In this document: one piece after another, positions 7,848-16,026 of the stretch
Numbering within the stretch: position 1 is the stretch's first letter
Layout of the letters: every line of letters begins with the position of its first letter
Assembly: GCA_041844915.1 (NCBI GenBank)
Contig: JBGZBY010000030.1
Coordinates: 1-42,245 of the forward strand
DNA from: W11650 sp041844915
GTDB lineage: Bacteria; Bacillota; Clostridia; Lachnospirales; Vallitaleaceae
Length of the DNA: 42,245 bases
Direction of reading: 5' to 3'
Translations under genes and position numbers: made by a program
Notes under the pieces: generated by a model
The model's input: the letters and a program-made list of their open reading frames with translations, nothing else
Told to the model about the DNA's origin: nothing
The model's database searches: none

Positions 7848-7871
7848 TCAGGGTACCTCCTTTATTTTTAC

Positions 7872-8831
7872 TTATTCGTTATTCGGTTTTAACGAAAGAC
7901 CCAGCTCATTCAGCTTGGCCAGAACCTCGTCCAGCGATTTTCTGCCCAGATTGCGAACCTTCATCATTTCGTCCGGAGTCTTATTGATCAACTCCTCCAC
8001 TGTATTGATATTTGCACGTTTTAAGCAATTGTAGGAACGAACCGAAAGCTCCAGTTCGTCAATGCTCATCTCCAGTGCTTTTTCTTTATCATTTTCTTCC
8101 TTTTCGATCATGACCTCTGCATTTTTGGCATTTTCAGACAGATCAATAAATAGGTTCAAATGCTCATTCAGTACCTTCGCCGCCAACGAAACCGCTTCAT
8201 CCGGCGCAACCGTACCGTTTGTCCATACCTCCAATGTCAATTTATCAAAGTCTGTGATTTCACCGACTCTGGTATTTTCGACAATCAGATTTACTCTTTT
8301 GACCGGTGTAAAAATAGAATCCACCGGAATCATGCCAATCGGCTGCTCTTCCATTTTGTTCTTTTCCGCTGGAACATATCCGCGAGAACGAACCATGGTA
8401 AGCTCCATAAAGAGCTTGGAATCACTTCCGCCGTCTAAAGTTGCTATAACCTGATCTTGATTTACAATCTCAATATCGGAATCTGTTTTGATATCGGCTG
8501 CAGTCACAACCCCTTCGCCTTCAAATTCAATATATGCCACCTTGGGTTCAGAAGAGCTGGTATTTCCTTTAATCGCAAGCTTCTTAATATTTAAAATGAC
8601 CTCCGTAACGTCCTCTTTGACATTCGGAATCGTAGAAAATTCATGCAAAACACCATCAATTTTGATACTGGTTACCGCATAACCGGGCAAGGAAGACAAC
8701 ATGATCCGGCGCAGGGAATTTCCCAGAGTCGTACCATATCCTCTCTCTAAGGGCTCAATTACAAATCGACCGTAGCAACTGTCCTCTGATATTTCTTGAA
8801 TATCTATTTTTGGTTTTTCAAACTCAAACAT
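7872..8831 (-). CDS. rpoA: DNA-directed RNA polymerase alpha subunit
   Basis: A 319-residue alpha subunit, the assembly platform of RNA polymerase. The N-terminal dimer domain holds GRFVIEPLERGYGTTLGNSL and the RRIMLSSLPG motif. An acidic linker (MIEKEENDKEKALEM) leads to a C-terminal DNA-binding domain with LSVRSYNCLKRANINTVEEL and RNLGRKSLDEV. AAGGAGG precedes the ATG. It follows rpsK directly with 43 nt between them; rpsD, often found here in Clostridia, is missing. Confidence 0.98.
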   Translation of the reverse strand: MFEFEKPKIDIQEISEDSCYGRFVIEPLERGYGTTLGNSLRRIMLSSLPGYAVTSIKIDGVLHEFSTIPNVKEDVTEVILNIKKLAIKGNTSSSEPKVAYIEFEGEGVVTAADIKTDSDIEIVNQDQVIATLDGGSDSKLFMELTMVRSRGYVPAEKNKMEEQPIGMIPVDSIFTPVKRVNLIVENTRVGEITDFDKLTLEVWTNGTVAPDEAVSLAAKVLNEHLNLFIDLSENAKNAEVMIEKEENDKEKALEMSIDELELSVRSYNCLKRANINTVEELINKTPDEMMKVRNLGRKSLDEVLAKLNELGLSLKPNNE

Positions 8832-8874
8832 TATTAAAGACCCTCCTTTGATCTTGTATCATAAGGATTGATGG

Positions 8875-9273
8875 TTATACTCTTCTTCTTTTCGGCGGGC
8901 GACAGCCATTATGCGGCACCGGCGTTACGTCCTTAATGCTTGTTACTTCCAAGCCTGCGGATTGCAGAGCACGAATCGCCGCTTCTCTTCCCGAGCCCGG
9001 TCCTTTTACCATTACTTCTACTGTCTTTAATCCATGAACAATTGCTGCCTTTGCTGCGGTTTCCGCTGCCATCTGCGCTGCATACGGAGTGGATTTCTTG
9101 GAACCGCGAAAGCCCAGTCCGCCGCTGCTTGCCCAGCTTAATGCATTACCTTCGGCATCGGTCAATGTAACAATTGTATTATTAAAGCTTGACTGAATAT
9201 GAGCTTGCCCACGTTCAATATGCTTCTTTACGCGCTTTTTAGCGACTCTTTTTACAACATTCTTCTTAGCCAC
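8875..9273 (-). CDS. rpsK: 30S ribosomal protein S11
   Basis: S11 of the small-subunit platform, 132 residues from a GTG start at 9271-9273 (MAKKNVVKRV). GTG is preferred over an in-frame TTG at 9280-9282 because that codon lies too close to the AAGGAGG ribosome site. The conserved GQAHIQSSFNNTIVTLTD and the C-terminal PHNGCRPPKRRRV are present. It follows rpsM after 21 nt and precedes rpoA. Confidence 0.97.
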   Translation of the reverse strand: MAKKNVVKRVAKKRVKKHIERGQAHIQSSFNNTIVTLTDAEGNALSWASSGGLGFRGSKKSTPYAAQMAAETAAKAAIVHGLKTVEVMVKGPGSGREAAIRALQSAGLEVTSIKDVTPVPHNGCRPPKRRRV

Positions 9274-9294
9274 GAATCTCAAACCTCCTTCTTA

Positions 9295-9663
9295 TTATTT
9301 CTTCTTATTGGCGACTGTTCTTCTCGGTCCTTTTCTCGTTCTTGCATTCGTCTTGGTCTTCTGTCCTCTTACCGGCAGACCCTTACGATGACGAATTCCA
9401 CGGTAGCAGCCAATTTCCATCAATCTCTTGATATTGAGAGCAACATCTCTCCGCAGATCACCTTCTACTACGAATTGAGAGTCGATGATATCTCTGAGCT
9501 TAGCTACCTCGGTATCGGTCAAATCCTTTACACGAGTGTCCGGACTGATTCCCGCTTCTTTTAAGATTTTGTTTGAGCTAGGGCGTCCAATGCCATAAAT
9601 GTATGTTAATCCGATTTCTATTCTTTTTTCTCTTGGTAAGTCAACACCAGCAATACGTGCCAT
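9295..9663 (-). CDS. rpsM: 30S ribosomal protein S13
   Basis: S13 of the small-subunit head, 122 residues, contacting the P-site tRNA and the large subunit. It starts MARIAGVDLPREKR at ATG 9661-9663 after GGAGGTG; the frame is open 41 codons upstream but that part has no S13 homology. The core motif TYIYGIGRPSSNKIL and the basic tail (KTNARTRKGPRRTV) are standard. It is the first gene after a 547-nt structured gap that carries its own likely promoter, so it probably heads a separately regulated alpha operon. Confidence 0.97.
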   Translation of the reverse strand: MARIAGVDLPREKRIEIGLTYIYGIGRPSSNKILKEAGISPDTRVKDLTDTEVAKLRDIIDSQFVVEGDLRRDVALNIKRLMEIGCYRGIRHRKGLPVRGQKTKTNARTRKGPRRTVANKKK

Positions 9664-10004
9664 CCGTTCTTTACACCTCCAAATATTAGCTTGTTGAATA
9701 ATTTCCGATTCTGCCTGATTTTGTTTTCTGAAGCCTAAAACGGCAATCAGTCTGCACCAAGGCAGGAAAACAAATCCTTTGCTCAATGTATTTTAAAAAT
9801 GATCCCAATCCCGTCAAATAAGATACCCCACGGGATTTTCAAGATCGGAAGCTAATATCCTTCGGATAATAGGAAAGCGGTGAAATTAATACTATCCCTA
9901 AGATATTAACCGGCTACGTCCTCCCCAAGCAGCAGCAACTCCCTGCTCCCTGCGGTCGAAAGCGCAGGAAAACTCCTGCATTCGCCTTATCAATACATTT
10001 TCTA
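9664..10004 (-). promoter_or_regulatory. Structured 5' leader of the rpsM-rpsK-rpoA-rplQ operon
   Basis: No gene is seen between the predicted start site near 10005 and rpsM. On the minus strand the leader holds a hairpin GCAGGA/TCCTGC (9964-9979), a pair of mutually exclusive stems sharing 9864-9868 (with 9856-9860, or with 9890-9897), and an 8-bp stem AATCCCGT/ACGGGATT (9807-9814 with 9830-9837) followed by a T5 run near 9796. The layout suggests attenuation or ribosomal-protein feedback, but the sensor is unknown. Confidence 0.5.
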
Positions 10005-10011
10005 AATTATT

Positions 10012-10040
10012 ATTATATCTTATTCTTCTTTAAAAAGCAA
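10012..10040 (-). promoter_or_regulatory. Probable sigma-A promoter for the alpha operon
   Basis: On the minus strand TTGCTT (10035-10040), a 17-nt spacer and a perfect TATAAT (10012-10017) are present in the most AT-rich part of the rpmJ-rpsM gap. Start site expected near 10005. Confidence 0.6.
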
Positions 10041-10075
10041 GATATTTGTGCCTGAATCTGATTCTGCCCGAAGCG

Positions 10076-10175
10076 GCATTTCACCGAAGTGAAATGCAAC
10101 CGGGTCTTTTGGTAAAGCAATGCTCTACTATTTTAGTCCGGCCGCTCTAAGCCTTGACGGCTGCCGGGCAGCCGT
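10076..10175 (-). other. Stable hairpins behind rpmJ, one with a UUCG loop
   Basis: Between the rpmJ stop and the alpha promoter lie ACGGCTG/CAGCCGT (10157-10175) and a perfect 9-bp stem GCATTTCAC/GTGAAATGC (10076-10097). Read on the minus strand, the latter is capped by a C(UUCG)G tetraloop and flanked by CCCGG and CGGG, which can extend it. No T-run follows directly. Possible roles are 3' end protection, processing, or partial termination before the alpha promoter. Confidence 0.55.
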
Positions 10176-10210
10176 GGGAAGCTCAAGCAGGAAGGGCGCT
10201 AAAATATATA

Positions 10211-10324
10211 TCAGCCCTGCTTCTGCTTGTGTTTTTTGTTTTCGCAAATGATCATAACCTTGCCTTTGCGCTTAATAATTTTGCACTTTTCGCAAATAGG
10301 TTTTACCGAAGATCTTACTTTCAT
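10211..10324 (-). CDS. rpmJ: 50S ribosomal protein L36 (zinc-binding form)
   Basis: The smallest ribosomal protein, 37 residues: MKVRSSVKPICEKCKIIKRK to the end KHKQKQG. Zinc ligands Cys11, Cys14, Cys27 and His32 are all present, so this is the C+ type. AAGGAG precedes the ATG (10322-10324). It follows infA after 90 nt and is the last gene before the long structured gap. Confidence 0.96.
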   Translation of the reverse strand: MKVRSSVKPICEKCKIIKRKGKVMIICENKKHKQKQG

Positions 10325-10414
10325 TCCAGTAGCTCCTTTCTTAACCGGCTTCCGGGTTTCCCGCTTCCGCCGCTGGTTACTTAGCTTTCTTCTCTTGGTC
10401 AGGGAAGCAGCTAT

Positions 10415-10633
10415 TTATTTATCTCTCCAAATTATTCTTCCTTTGGATAAGTCATAAGGTGACATTTCAATCGTAACCGTATCTCCGGGAAGAATACGAA
10501 TATAATTCATTCTTAATTTTCCGCTGATATGCGCTAAAATGACATGTCCGTTTTCCAGTTTGACTTGGAACATGGCGTTTGGCAGCTTTTCCACTACCTG
10601 CCCTTCCACTTCAATAACATCCTTCTTCGACAC
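10415..10633 (-). CDS. infA: Translation initiation factor IF-1
   Basis: IF-1, 72 residues, an OB-fold protein that occupies the A site during initiation. The sequence MSKKDVIEVEGQVVEKLPNA, the central GHVILAHISGKLR and the RILPGDTV-IEMSPYDL end are standard. It starts 2 nt after the KOW protein stop, so the two are coupled. Confidence 0.98.
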   Translation of the reverse strand: MSKKDVIEVEGQVVEKLPNAMFQVKLENGHVILAHISGKLRMNYIRILPGDTVTIEMSPYDLSKGRIIWRDK

Positions 10634-10635
10634 TT

Positions 10636-10920
10636 CTATTCCTCCTTTTCTGAGTCTTTTTCCAGCAGTGCCGCGATCTCTTTTTGAACATCGGCATTGC
10701 TTAATTTACGGTACGCTTGAATTTCCTCCGCCACATTCCGGCTTAACCAATGAGTGGGCTGAATATGCTTGACTTTCTTCTTTTTGGGCTGATCAATCCG
10801 CCTAGACTTGCCGTTGACAAGATAGACATATTCTCCGCTAAGCTCTGTTATCAGAAAATAATCGCCTTTATCTCTGCCGGCCTTGGAAATGACCAGCTGT
10901 CCTACTTTAAGTTCCTGCAT
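10636..10920 (-). CDS. KOW-domain RNA-binding protein (L14e-like)
   Basis: A 94-residue protein with a KOW motif at the N-terminus (LKVGQLVISKAGRDKGDYFLI, residues 4-24) and a basic patch RRIDQPKKKKVKHI. Small KOW proteins, annotated as L14e-like, commonly sit between map and infA in Clostridia, where they probably bind rRNA or help ribosome assembly; the exact role is not established. The last third (SNADVQKEIAALLEKDSEKEE) is acidic and probably helical. Spaced 8 nt from map and 2 nt from infA. Confidence 0.9.
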   Translation of the reverse strand: MQELKVGQLVISKAGRDKGDYFLITELSGEYVYLVNGKSRRIDQPKKKKVKHIQPTHWLSRNVAEEIQAYRKLSNADVQKEIAALLEKDSEKEE

Positions 10921-10928
10921 AATCTACC

Positions 10929-11684
10929 TCACATTGTCAGCAGCTCATACCCATCCTCGGTAATCGCCAGTGTATGTTCATAATGTGCGGAAATGGAATG
11001 GTCTAAGGTAACGATTGTCCAATCGTCCTTTAAAATCCGAACATCCGGCCGCCCCATGTTGACCATTGGCTCTACCGCAATGACCATACCGGCTTGAAGC
11101 CTGACTCCCCGTCCTTCGCCTCTCGGACGATAGTTTGGAATCTGCGGCTCCTCATGCAGCTCCTTGCCGACTCCATGACCGACTAAATCTCTTACTACAG
11201 AAAAGCCATTGGATTCAACATATTCTTGGATTGCACCGGAAATCTGATATAAATGATTGCCCGGCTTAACCATCTCCATACCTTTAAAAAAGCTAGCTTT
11301 GGTCACCTCCACCAACTTTTTGACCGCTGCGGGCGCTTCTCCCATGATATGGGTTCTGGCGGCATCGCCATGATATCCGTTCTTATAAGCTCCGATATCA
11401 AGACTGACCACGTCACCCTCTTTCAAAAAGCGCTTTTTGCTTGGGATTCCATGCACCACTTCCTCATTTATGGAAATACAGATGCTTGCCGGATATCCTT
11501 CATAATTCAGGAACGATGGGATCGCTCCCGCTTTTCGAATGAATTCCTCTCCCAGCTTGTCAATGTCATAGGTAGACATTCCAATCGCCAATTGGCTTTC
11601 CAAGTATAAATGCGTTTCCGCTACAATCTTGCCCGCTTCTCGCAAAAAAACAATTTCCTGCGGCGTTTTTATATGAATTGCCAT
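10929..11684 (-). CDS. map: Methionine aminopeptidase, type I
   Basis: Removes the initiator methionine from nascent proteins. The 251-residue sequence keeps all five metal ligands: Asp96 (SLDIGAY), Asp107 (GYHGDAART), His170 (VGHGVG), Glu205 (AVEPM) and Glu236 (HYEHT). His78 of the VVHGIP motif is also present. It starts 2 nt after the adk stop and belongs to the secY-adk-map block of the spc operon. Confidence 0.97.
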   Translation of the reverse strand: MAIHIKTPQEIVFLREAGKIVAETHLYLESQLAIGMSTYDIDKLGEEFIRKAGAIPSFLNYEGYPASICISINEEVVHGIPSKKRFLKEGDVVSLDIGAYKNGYHGDAARTHIMGEAPAAVKKLVEVTKASFFKGMEMVKPGNHLYQISGAIQEYVESNGFSVVRDLVGHGVGKELHEEPQIPNYRPRGEGRGVRLQAGMVIAVEPMVNMGRPDVRILKDDWTIVTLDHSISAHYEHTLAITEDGYELLTM

Positions 11685-11686
11685 AA

Positions 11687-12331
11687 TTATTTTCCTAACT
11701 GCTTTTGAATCTCCGCTAAGATTTCAGCCACCTCTTTGGTGCCGTCAACCTCGCGCAAAACTTCATTCTTTCGGTAATAAGCAATGAGAGGCTCCGTCTG
11801 TTCATGATAAACCACTAGTCGCTTTAAGACTGTTTCCGGCTCATCGTCCTTACGCAAAGCCAAGCTGCCGTCGCACTTATCGCAAACGCCCTCTTTTTTC
11901 GGCTTCAAATATTCGGTATGATAAGACGCCCCACAGTCTAAACAAAAACGCCTGCCGCTCATGCGATCGACAATCACCGTATCCGGCACATCAATATTGA
12001 CGGCAAACTCAATTTTTCTGCCTTTTTCCGCCAACATCTTATCCAAGCTTTCCGCTTGGGGAATCGTTCGGGGAAATCCGTCAAAGATAAAGCCTGCTTT
12101 GGCGTCCTCCTCCTCCAAACGATCGGCAACCAATTGGATTACCAGCTCATCCGGCACCAGCGCGCCGGCGTCGATAAAGCCCTTGGCCTTCTTGCCCAGC
12201 TCTGTTTGCTTACTGATGTTGCTGCGCAGGATATCGCCGGTGGAAATATGAGGAATCCCATATTTTTCTGCCATTCTCTTGGCCTGCGTACCCTTTCCTG
12301 CTCCCGGAGCTCCTAACATAATAATATTCAT
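11687..12331 (-). CDS. adk: Adenylate kinase (zinc-lid form)
   Basis: Converts ATP + AMP to 2 ADP. From ATG 12329-12331 the protein has 214 residues, with the P-loop GAPGAGKGTQ (7-16), the FDGFPRT motif (83-89) and a long lid holding a four-cysteine zinc site (Cys130, Cys133, Cys150, Cys153). The alternative ATG four codons upstream overlaps the GGAGG ribosome site and is rejected. It follows secY after 180 nt, longer than normal for this operon. Confidence 0.97.
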   Translation of the reverse strand: MNIIMLGAPGAGKGTQAKRMAEKYGIPHISTGDILRSNISKQTELGKKAKGFIDAGALVPDELVIQLVADRLEEEDAKAGFIFDGFPRTIPQAESLDKMLAEKGRKIEFAVNIDVPDTVIVDRMSGRRFCLDCGASYHTEYLKPKKEGVCDKCDGSLALRKDDEPETVLKRLVVYHEQTEPLIAYYRKNEVLREVDGTKEVAEILAEIQKQLGK

Positions 12332-12480
12332 AACTACCTCCATTGTTTATGCCTGTTTGATAGTCTATTTGCATTTTCTTCCCCGCGGCGCTGTCCTTTT
12401 CTGCTAAAATACTTCCGGTAAAGCCGAAAGCGCTCTCAGCTCTCAAGCAGCGCTAAGGGAAATACTTGAACATAGGGCTT

Positions 12481-12504
12481 GCTGCCTTACTTGCATAAGG
12501 CAGC
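12481..12504 (-). other. Hairpin directly after secY
   Basis: A perfect 9-bp stem GCTGCCTTA/TAAGGCAGC with a 6-nt loop lies 7 nt past the secY stop. There is no T-run, so it is more likely an mRNA stability or processing element than a full terminator. The rest of the 180-nt secY-adk gap shows no gene. Confidence 0.45.
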
Positions 12505-12511
12505 AGGCAGC

Positions 12512-13783
12512 CTACACATTTAAAAAGCCCTTATAATGTCTGGTAATTAACTGCGATTCAATCTGATTGATGGTTTCCAGCGCCACGCCAACCACGATGA
12601 TCAAAGAAGTACCTCCGAAGTTGATCTGTGCACCGGTCGTCCAGCGCAGGATAATTGGCAAAATAGAAATCAGTGCCAGGATCACACCGCCGATAAAGAC
12701 CATCCGATTTAATACAGTTGTTAAATATTCCATGGTCGGCTTACCCGGACGAATACCCGGAATAAAACCTCCGTTTTTCTTCATATTGTCTGATACTTCA
12801 TAAGGATTGAAGATAATCGCCGTATAAAAGTAGGCAAAGGCAATGGTCAAAATAAAGTATAACAAGGTTCCAAAAGGATTATTGTAATAATTTAAAAAGT
12901 CAAGCACCGTTGCCAGAACGCCGGTCGGCTGCGCCGTAAAAAAGCCGGCAATCGTCTGCGGAAAGCCAAGCAGAGAGGAAGCAAAGATGACCGGAATAAC
13001 GCCAGCCATGTTTACCTTCAGGGGAATATAGGTCGACTGTCCGCCATATACCTTTCTTCCCTGCATTCTCTTGGCATACTGCACGGAGATTCTTCTTTCT
13101 CCAAGCTGAATCAAAACAACAACGAAGATCATTGCCAAAAAGCCTAATAAAATAGCCACAATCGCAATGTATTTGCCTTCATTGAACAGGTTCACGATCA
13201 ATTGAATCCCGCTTGGCAGTCCGGAAAGGATGTTGATGGCAATGATTATGGAAATACCATTTCCAATGCCCTTTTCATTCATCCGCTCACCCAGCCACAT
13301 TAAAAACGCAGTGCCTGCGACCATAGCCGAAATGGCTACCAATGCGCTGAAGAAGTTCCATTCAATAAACATTCCCTGTGCATTTAAGGTTATGGTGATC
13401 GCAATTGCTTGAATAAGCGCCAAAGCCATCGTCACATAGCGAGTGATCGTCGCGATCTTCTTCTTGCCGTCCTCGCCTTCCTTCTGCATTTCCTCCAAAA
13501 CGGGAATTGCAATCGTCAAAAGGTTCATAATAATGGATGAGTTAATGTATGGAATAATACCCAGTGCAAACAAGGTCATGTTGCGGAAAGCGCCGCCCGA
13601 AAAAGCATCCAGCATGCTCAAAAGGCCTTCGCCGCTAGCAAAAACATTTTGCAGAGCCGCCGTATTAATCCCAGGGATCGGCACATTGGCTCCCAGCCGG
13701 ATGACCACAAACATTAACATTGTGAATATGATTCGCTTTCTGACATCTTCAACCTTGAATGCTGTTTTCAGTGTATTTAGCAC
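12512..13783 (-). CDS. secY: Protein translocase subunit SecY
   Basis: The channel subunit of the Sec translocon, 423 residues with ten hydrophobic helices. It begins MLNTLKTAFKVEDVRKRIIF and contains the plug and first helices (RLGANVPIPGIN), the cytoplasmic loop GERRISVQYAKRM, and the C5 loop region NGGFIPGIRPGKPT. Its GTG start abuts the rplO stop (TAG-GTG), with GAGGTGAT as ribosome site, so translation is coupled to L15. Confidence 0.97.
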   Translation of the reverse strand: MLNTLKTAFKVEDVRKRIIFTMLMFVVIRLGANVPIPGINTAALQNVFASGEGLLSMLDAFSGGAFRNMTLFALGIIPYINSSIIMNLLTIAIPVLEEMQKEGEDGKKKIATITRYVTMALALIQAIAITITLNAQGMFIEWNFFSALVAISAMVAGTAFLMWLGERMNEKGIGNGISIIIAINILSGLPSGIQLIVNLFNEGKYIAIVAILLGFLAMIFVVVLIQLGERRISVQYAKRMQGRKVYGGQSTYIPLKVNMAGVIPVIFASSLLGFPQTIAGFFTAQPTGVLATVLDFLNYYNNPFGTLLYFILTIAFAYFYTAIIFNPYEVSDNMKKNGGFIPGIRPGKPTMEYLTTVLNRMVFIGGVILALISILPIILRWTTGAQINFGGTSLIIVVGVALETINQIESQLITRHYKGFLNV

Positions 13784-14224
13784 CTAGATCACCTCAGTCT
13801 TTCCTCCGGCAGCTTCGATTTTTTCTACAGCAGTTTTACTGAATGCGTTTAACTTTACGGTCAATTTCTTATTGATCTCGCCATTGCCCAACAGCTTTAC
13901 GCCATCTCTCGGGTTTTTTACGATTCCGGCTTCGATCAAGGCGTTTACATCTACTACCGCTCCATTTTCAAAGCGATCCAAAACATCTACATTGATTCCG
14001 ATGATTTCCTTGCTGTTTCGATTGACAAAACCACGCTTCGGCAATCTTCTGATTAAAGGCATTTGTCCGCCTTCAAAGCCCGGACGAACACCGCCGCCGG
14101 ATCTGGCGTTTTGTCCCTTGTTTCCGCGTCCGGAAGTCTTACCCTTTCCCGAACTTTCCCCGCGACCTTTGCGGATCGCCTTTTTTGTTGCACCCTGTGC
14201 AGGATTTAGCTCTGATAAGTTCAC
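13784..14224 (-). CDS. rplO: 50S ribosomal protein L15
   Basis: L15 of the large subunit, 146 residues. The GTG at 14222-14224 (MNLSELNPAQGATKKAIRKG) lies 8 nt from GGAGG; an in-frame GTG three codons upstream overlaps that site and is rejected. The glycine-rich GRGESSGKGKTSGRGNKGQ segment and GFEGGQMPLIRRLPKRGF are diagnostic. Confidence 0.96.
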   Translation of the reverse strand: MNLSELNPAQGATKKAIRKGRGESSGKGKTSGRGNKGQNARSGGGVRPGFEGGQMPLIRRLPKRGFVNRNSKEIIGINVDVLDRFENGAVVDVNALIEAGIVKNPRDGVKLLGNGEINKKLTVKLNAFSKTAVEKIEAAGGKTEVI

Positions 14225-14249
14225 AGCTCGCACCTCCTTCTCTATCGAA

Positions 14250-14435
14250 TTATGCTTCCGCGTTTTCTACTTTTACTAAGTGTTGAATCTGATGGATCAT
14301 TCCTCTAATCGAGCTGTTGTCCTCCTGGACGACAGTCTTGTGCATCTTATTAAGCCCTAAGGCTTTTGCGGTTGCACGATGCTTCGGAATCGCACCGATG
14401 GTCGATTTTACTAAAGTAATTTTAATTTTTGCCAT
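14250..14435 (-). CDS. rpmD: 50S ribosomal protein L30
   Basis: L30, 61 residues (MAKIKITLVKSTIGAIPKHR). Two adjacent ATGs exist; the second is chosen because it stands 6 nt from GGAGG rather than 3. The KALGLNKMHKTV motif is typical. Lies between rpsE and rplO. Confidence 0.96.
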   Translation of the reverse strand: MAKIKITLVKSTIGAIPKHRATAKALGLNKMHKTVVQEDNSSIRGMIHQIQHLVKVENAEA

Positions 14436-14445
14436 CATAAGCCTC

Positions 14446-14955
14446 CTATCCTAATATCTCGCTGACCGATCTGCCGCGAAGTCTGCTGACTTCCTCCGGA
14501 GTTTTTAAGCCCTTTAATGCTTCGATGGTAGCCGAAACTACATTGGTCTTGTTCTTCGAGCCCATGGACTTGGTGCGGATATTGCGAATTCCGGCAAGCT
14601 CAAGTACGGCACGAGCCGAGCCGCCGGCGATAACGCCGGTACCCTCCGGAGCTCTCATAAGAAGCACGGAAGCACTTCCAAACTTACCTGTCCAGTTGTG
14701 TGGAATGGAGCTGTTTTCATCAATCGGTACATTGATCAATTTTTTCTTTGCGTCCTGAGCGCCCTTGCGAATCGCTTCCGGAATTTCTGTGGATTTTCCG
14801 ATACCGTATCCCACATGGCCGTTGCCATCTCCCACTACCACCAGCGCAGCGAAGCGGAAATTACGACCACCCTTTACTACCTTGGTGACACGGCGAATCG
14901 CAACGACTCTTTCCTGAAGATCTAAAGCGCTGGCATCTATCATTTGATTTCTCAT
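14446..14955 (-). CDS. rpsE: 30S ribosomal protein S5
   Basis: S5, a small-subunit protein at the mRNA entry site with a role in decoding accuracy; 169 residues. The double-stranded RNA-binding part (RVTKVVKGGRNFRFAALVVV) and the VGYGIGKSTEIPEAI and APEGTGVIAGG motifs are present. AAGGAGG precedes the first ATG and overlaps the rplR stop. Confidence 0.97.
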   Translation of the reverse strand: MRNQMIDASALDLQERVVAIRRVTKVVKGGRNFRFAALVVVGDGNGHVGYGIGKSTEIPEAIRKGAQDAKKKLINVPIDENSSIPHNWTGKFGSASVLLMRAPEGTGVIAGGSARAVLELAGIRNIRTKSMGSKNKTNVVSATIEALKGLKTPEEVSRLRGRSVSEILG

Positions 14956-14965
14956 ATTTGCCTCC

Positions 14966-15322
14966 TTAGAAATTTAAGCCTGCTTCACGAGCAGCCTCTG
15001 CTAATGCTTTGATTTTGCCATGGTACTTGTAGCCGCCTCTGTCAAATACTACCGTATCAATTCCTTTGGCTTTGGCTTTTTCTGCAATCGCCTTACCTAC
15101 GGCTTTGGCAGCTTCCACATCATTGGTCTTATCTAAGCCTTCCGTGCGAGAGGAGGCAGCAACTAATGTATGCGCTTTGACATCGTCAATGATTTGGGTG
15201 TAAATATGATTATTGCTGCGATACACCGAAAGTCTCGGACGCTCTGCCGTTCCCTTCAATGTTTGACGGAGCTTTTTATGCTTTTTAATCCGGTTCTTCA
15301 CCTTGGAAATTTTATTTATCAT
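14966..15322 (-). CDS. rplR: 50S ribosomal protein L18
   Basis: L18, which binds 5S rRNA; 118 residues. RPRLSVYRSNNHIYTQIIDD and the closing FDRGGYKYHGKIKALAEAAR are the family signatures. AAGGAG precedes the ATG; 18 nt from rplF. Confidence 0.97.
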   Translation of the reverse strand: MINKISKVKNRIKKHKKLRQTLKGTAERPRLSVYRSNNHIYTQIIDDVKAHTLVAASSRTEGLDKTNDVEAAKAVGKAIAEKAKAKGIDTVVFDRGGYKYHGKIKALAEAAREAGLNF

Positions 15323-15340
15323 CTTGATTCACTCCTTTAC

Positions 15341-15877
15341 CTATTTAGCAGTTTTTCCTTCTTTGCGGCGGATAACTTCTCCAACATACTTAATACCCTT
15401 GCCTTTATACGGCTCCGGCATTCTCTTAAATCTGATCTCTGCTGCATATTGACCAACTTTTTCCTTATCAATGCCGCGCACGGTAATGATATTGTTCTCA
15501 ACCGTCGATTCAATTCCTTCCGGATCCGTCATTTCGATCGGATGAGAATATCCGAGAGCTAAATCAAGCTGTCTGCCCTTTTTGCTGGCTTTGTAACCTA
15601 CACCGTTAATTTCCAGCTTCTTCTCATAGCCTTCCGTCACGCCGACCACCATGTTATTGATCAGTGTTCTGGTAAGTCCATGCAAAGATTTCATTTTCTT
15701 TAAATCATTCGGACGGAGTACCTTTACCTCTGTTCCGTCAAATTCGATTTTCATTTCTACCGGAAGCTGTCTTTGCAGTTGACCCTTTGGGCCTTTGACC
15801 GTTAAAAGATTGTTTTCTTTTAAGTCAAATGTAACTCCTGCCGGAACAGTGATCGGCATTCTTCCTATTCTTGACAT
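15341..15877 (-). CDS. rplF: 50S ribosomal protein L6
   Basis: L6, near the factor-binding site of the large subunit; 178 residues. It opens MSRIGRMPITVPAGV and ends with the EPYKGKGIKYVGEVIRRKEG motif. It is separated from rpsH by 213 nt, against 0-32 nt for most neighbours in this cluster. The bases around its start codon (CGAAATGTCAAGAAT) are nearly duplicated about 110 nt upstream at the start of a 29-codon open frame. Confidence 0.97.
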   Translation of the reverse strand: MSRIGRMPITVPAGVTFDLKENNLLTVKGPKGQLQRQLPVEMKIEFDGTEVKVLRPNDLKKMKSLHGLTRTLINNMVVGVTEGYEKKLEINGVGYKASKKGRQLDLALGYSHPIEMTDPEGIESTVENNIITVRGIDKEKVGQYAAEIRFKRMPEPYKGKGIKYVGEVIRRKEGKTAK

Positions 15878-15898
15878 TTCGTCTTTCCTCCTTTGGTT

Positions 15899-15988
15899 TC
15901 ATTGGGACAGCAGACCCTTGTCCGCTATCATTTCGCCTTTTCCCCAAGCACCTGCCTTGAGCAGTGCTCGGGCTGTAATTTTTGACAT
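15899..15988 (-). CDS. Possible 29-codon small protein or leader between rpsH and rplF
   Basis: An open frame of 29 codons (MSKITARALLKAGAWGKGEM, then nine more residues) has an AGGAAGG ribosome-like site and an ATG context almost identical to that of rplF just downstream. I do not recognise the peptide. It could be a small protein, a translated leader tuning rplF, or simply a decayed duplication of the rplF initiation region. Ends 21 nt before the rplF start. Low confidence. Confidence 0.25.
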   Translation of the reverse strand: MSKITARALLKAGAWGKGEMIADKGLLSQ

Positions 15989-16026
15989 TTCGGCCTTCCT
16001 ATTCTTTCCTGCGCTCTATGCTCGGT

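Noticed and set aside
9664..9786. Upstream extension of rpsM
   Set aside because: The 41 extra codons show no S13 homology, while ATG 9661-9663 has GGAGG and the standard S13 start.
10154..10457. Plus-strand open frames over rpmJ and infA
   Set aside because: Antisense shadows; the minus strand encodes L36 and IF-1 here.
12210..12446. 78-codon minus-strand open frame overlapping the adk start
   Set aside because: It overlaps adk in another frame, and the ribosome site fits adk, not this frame.
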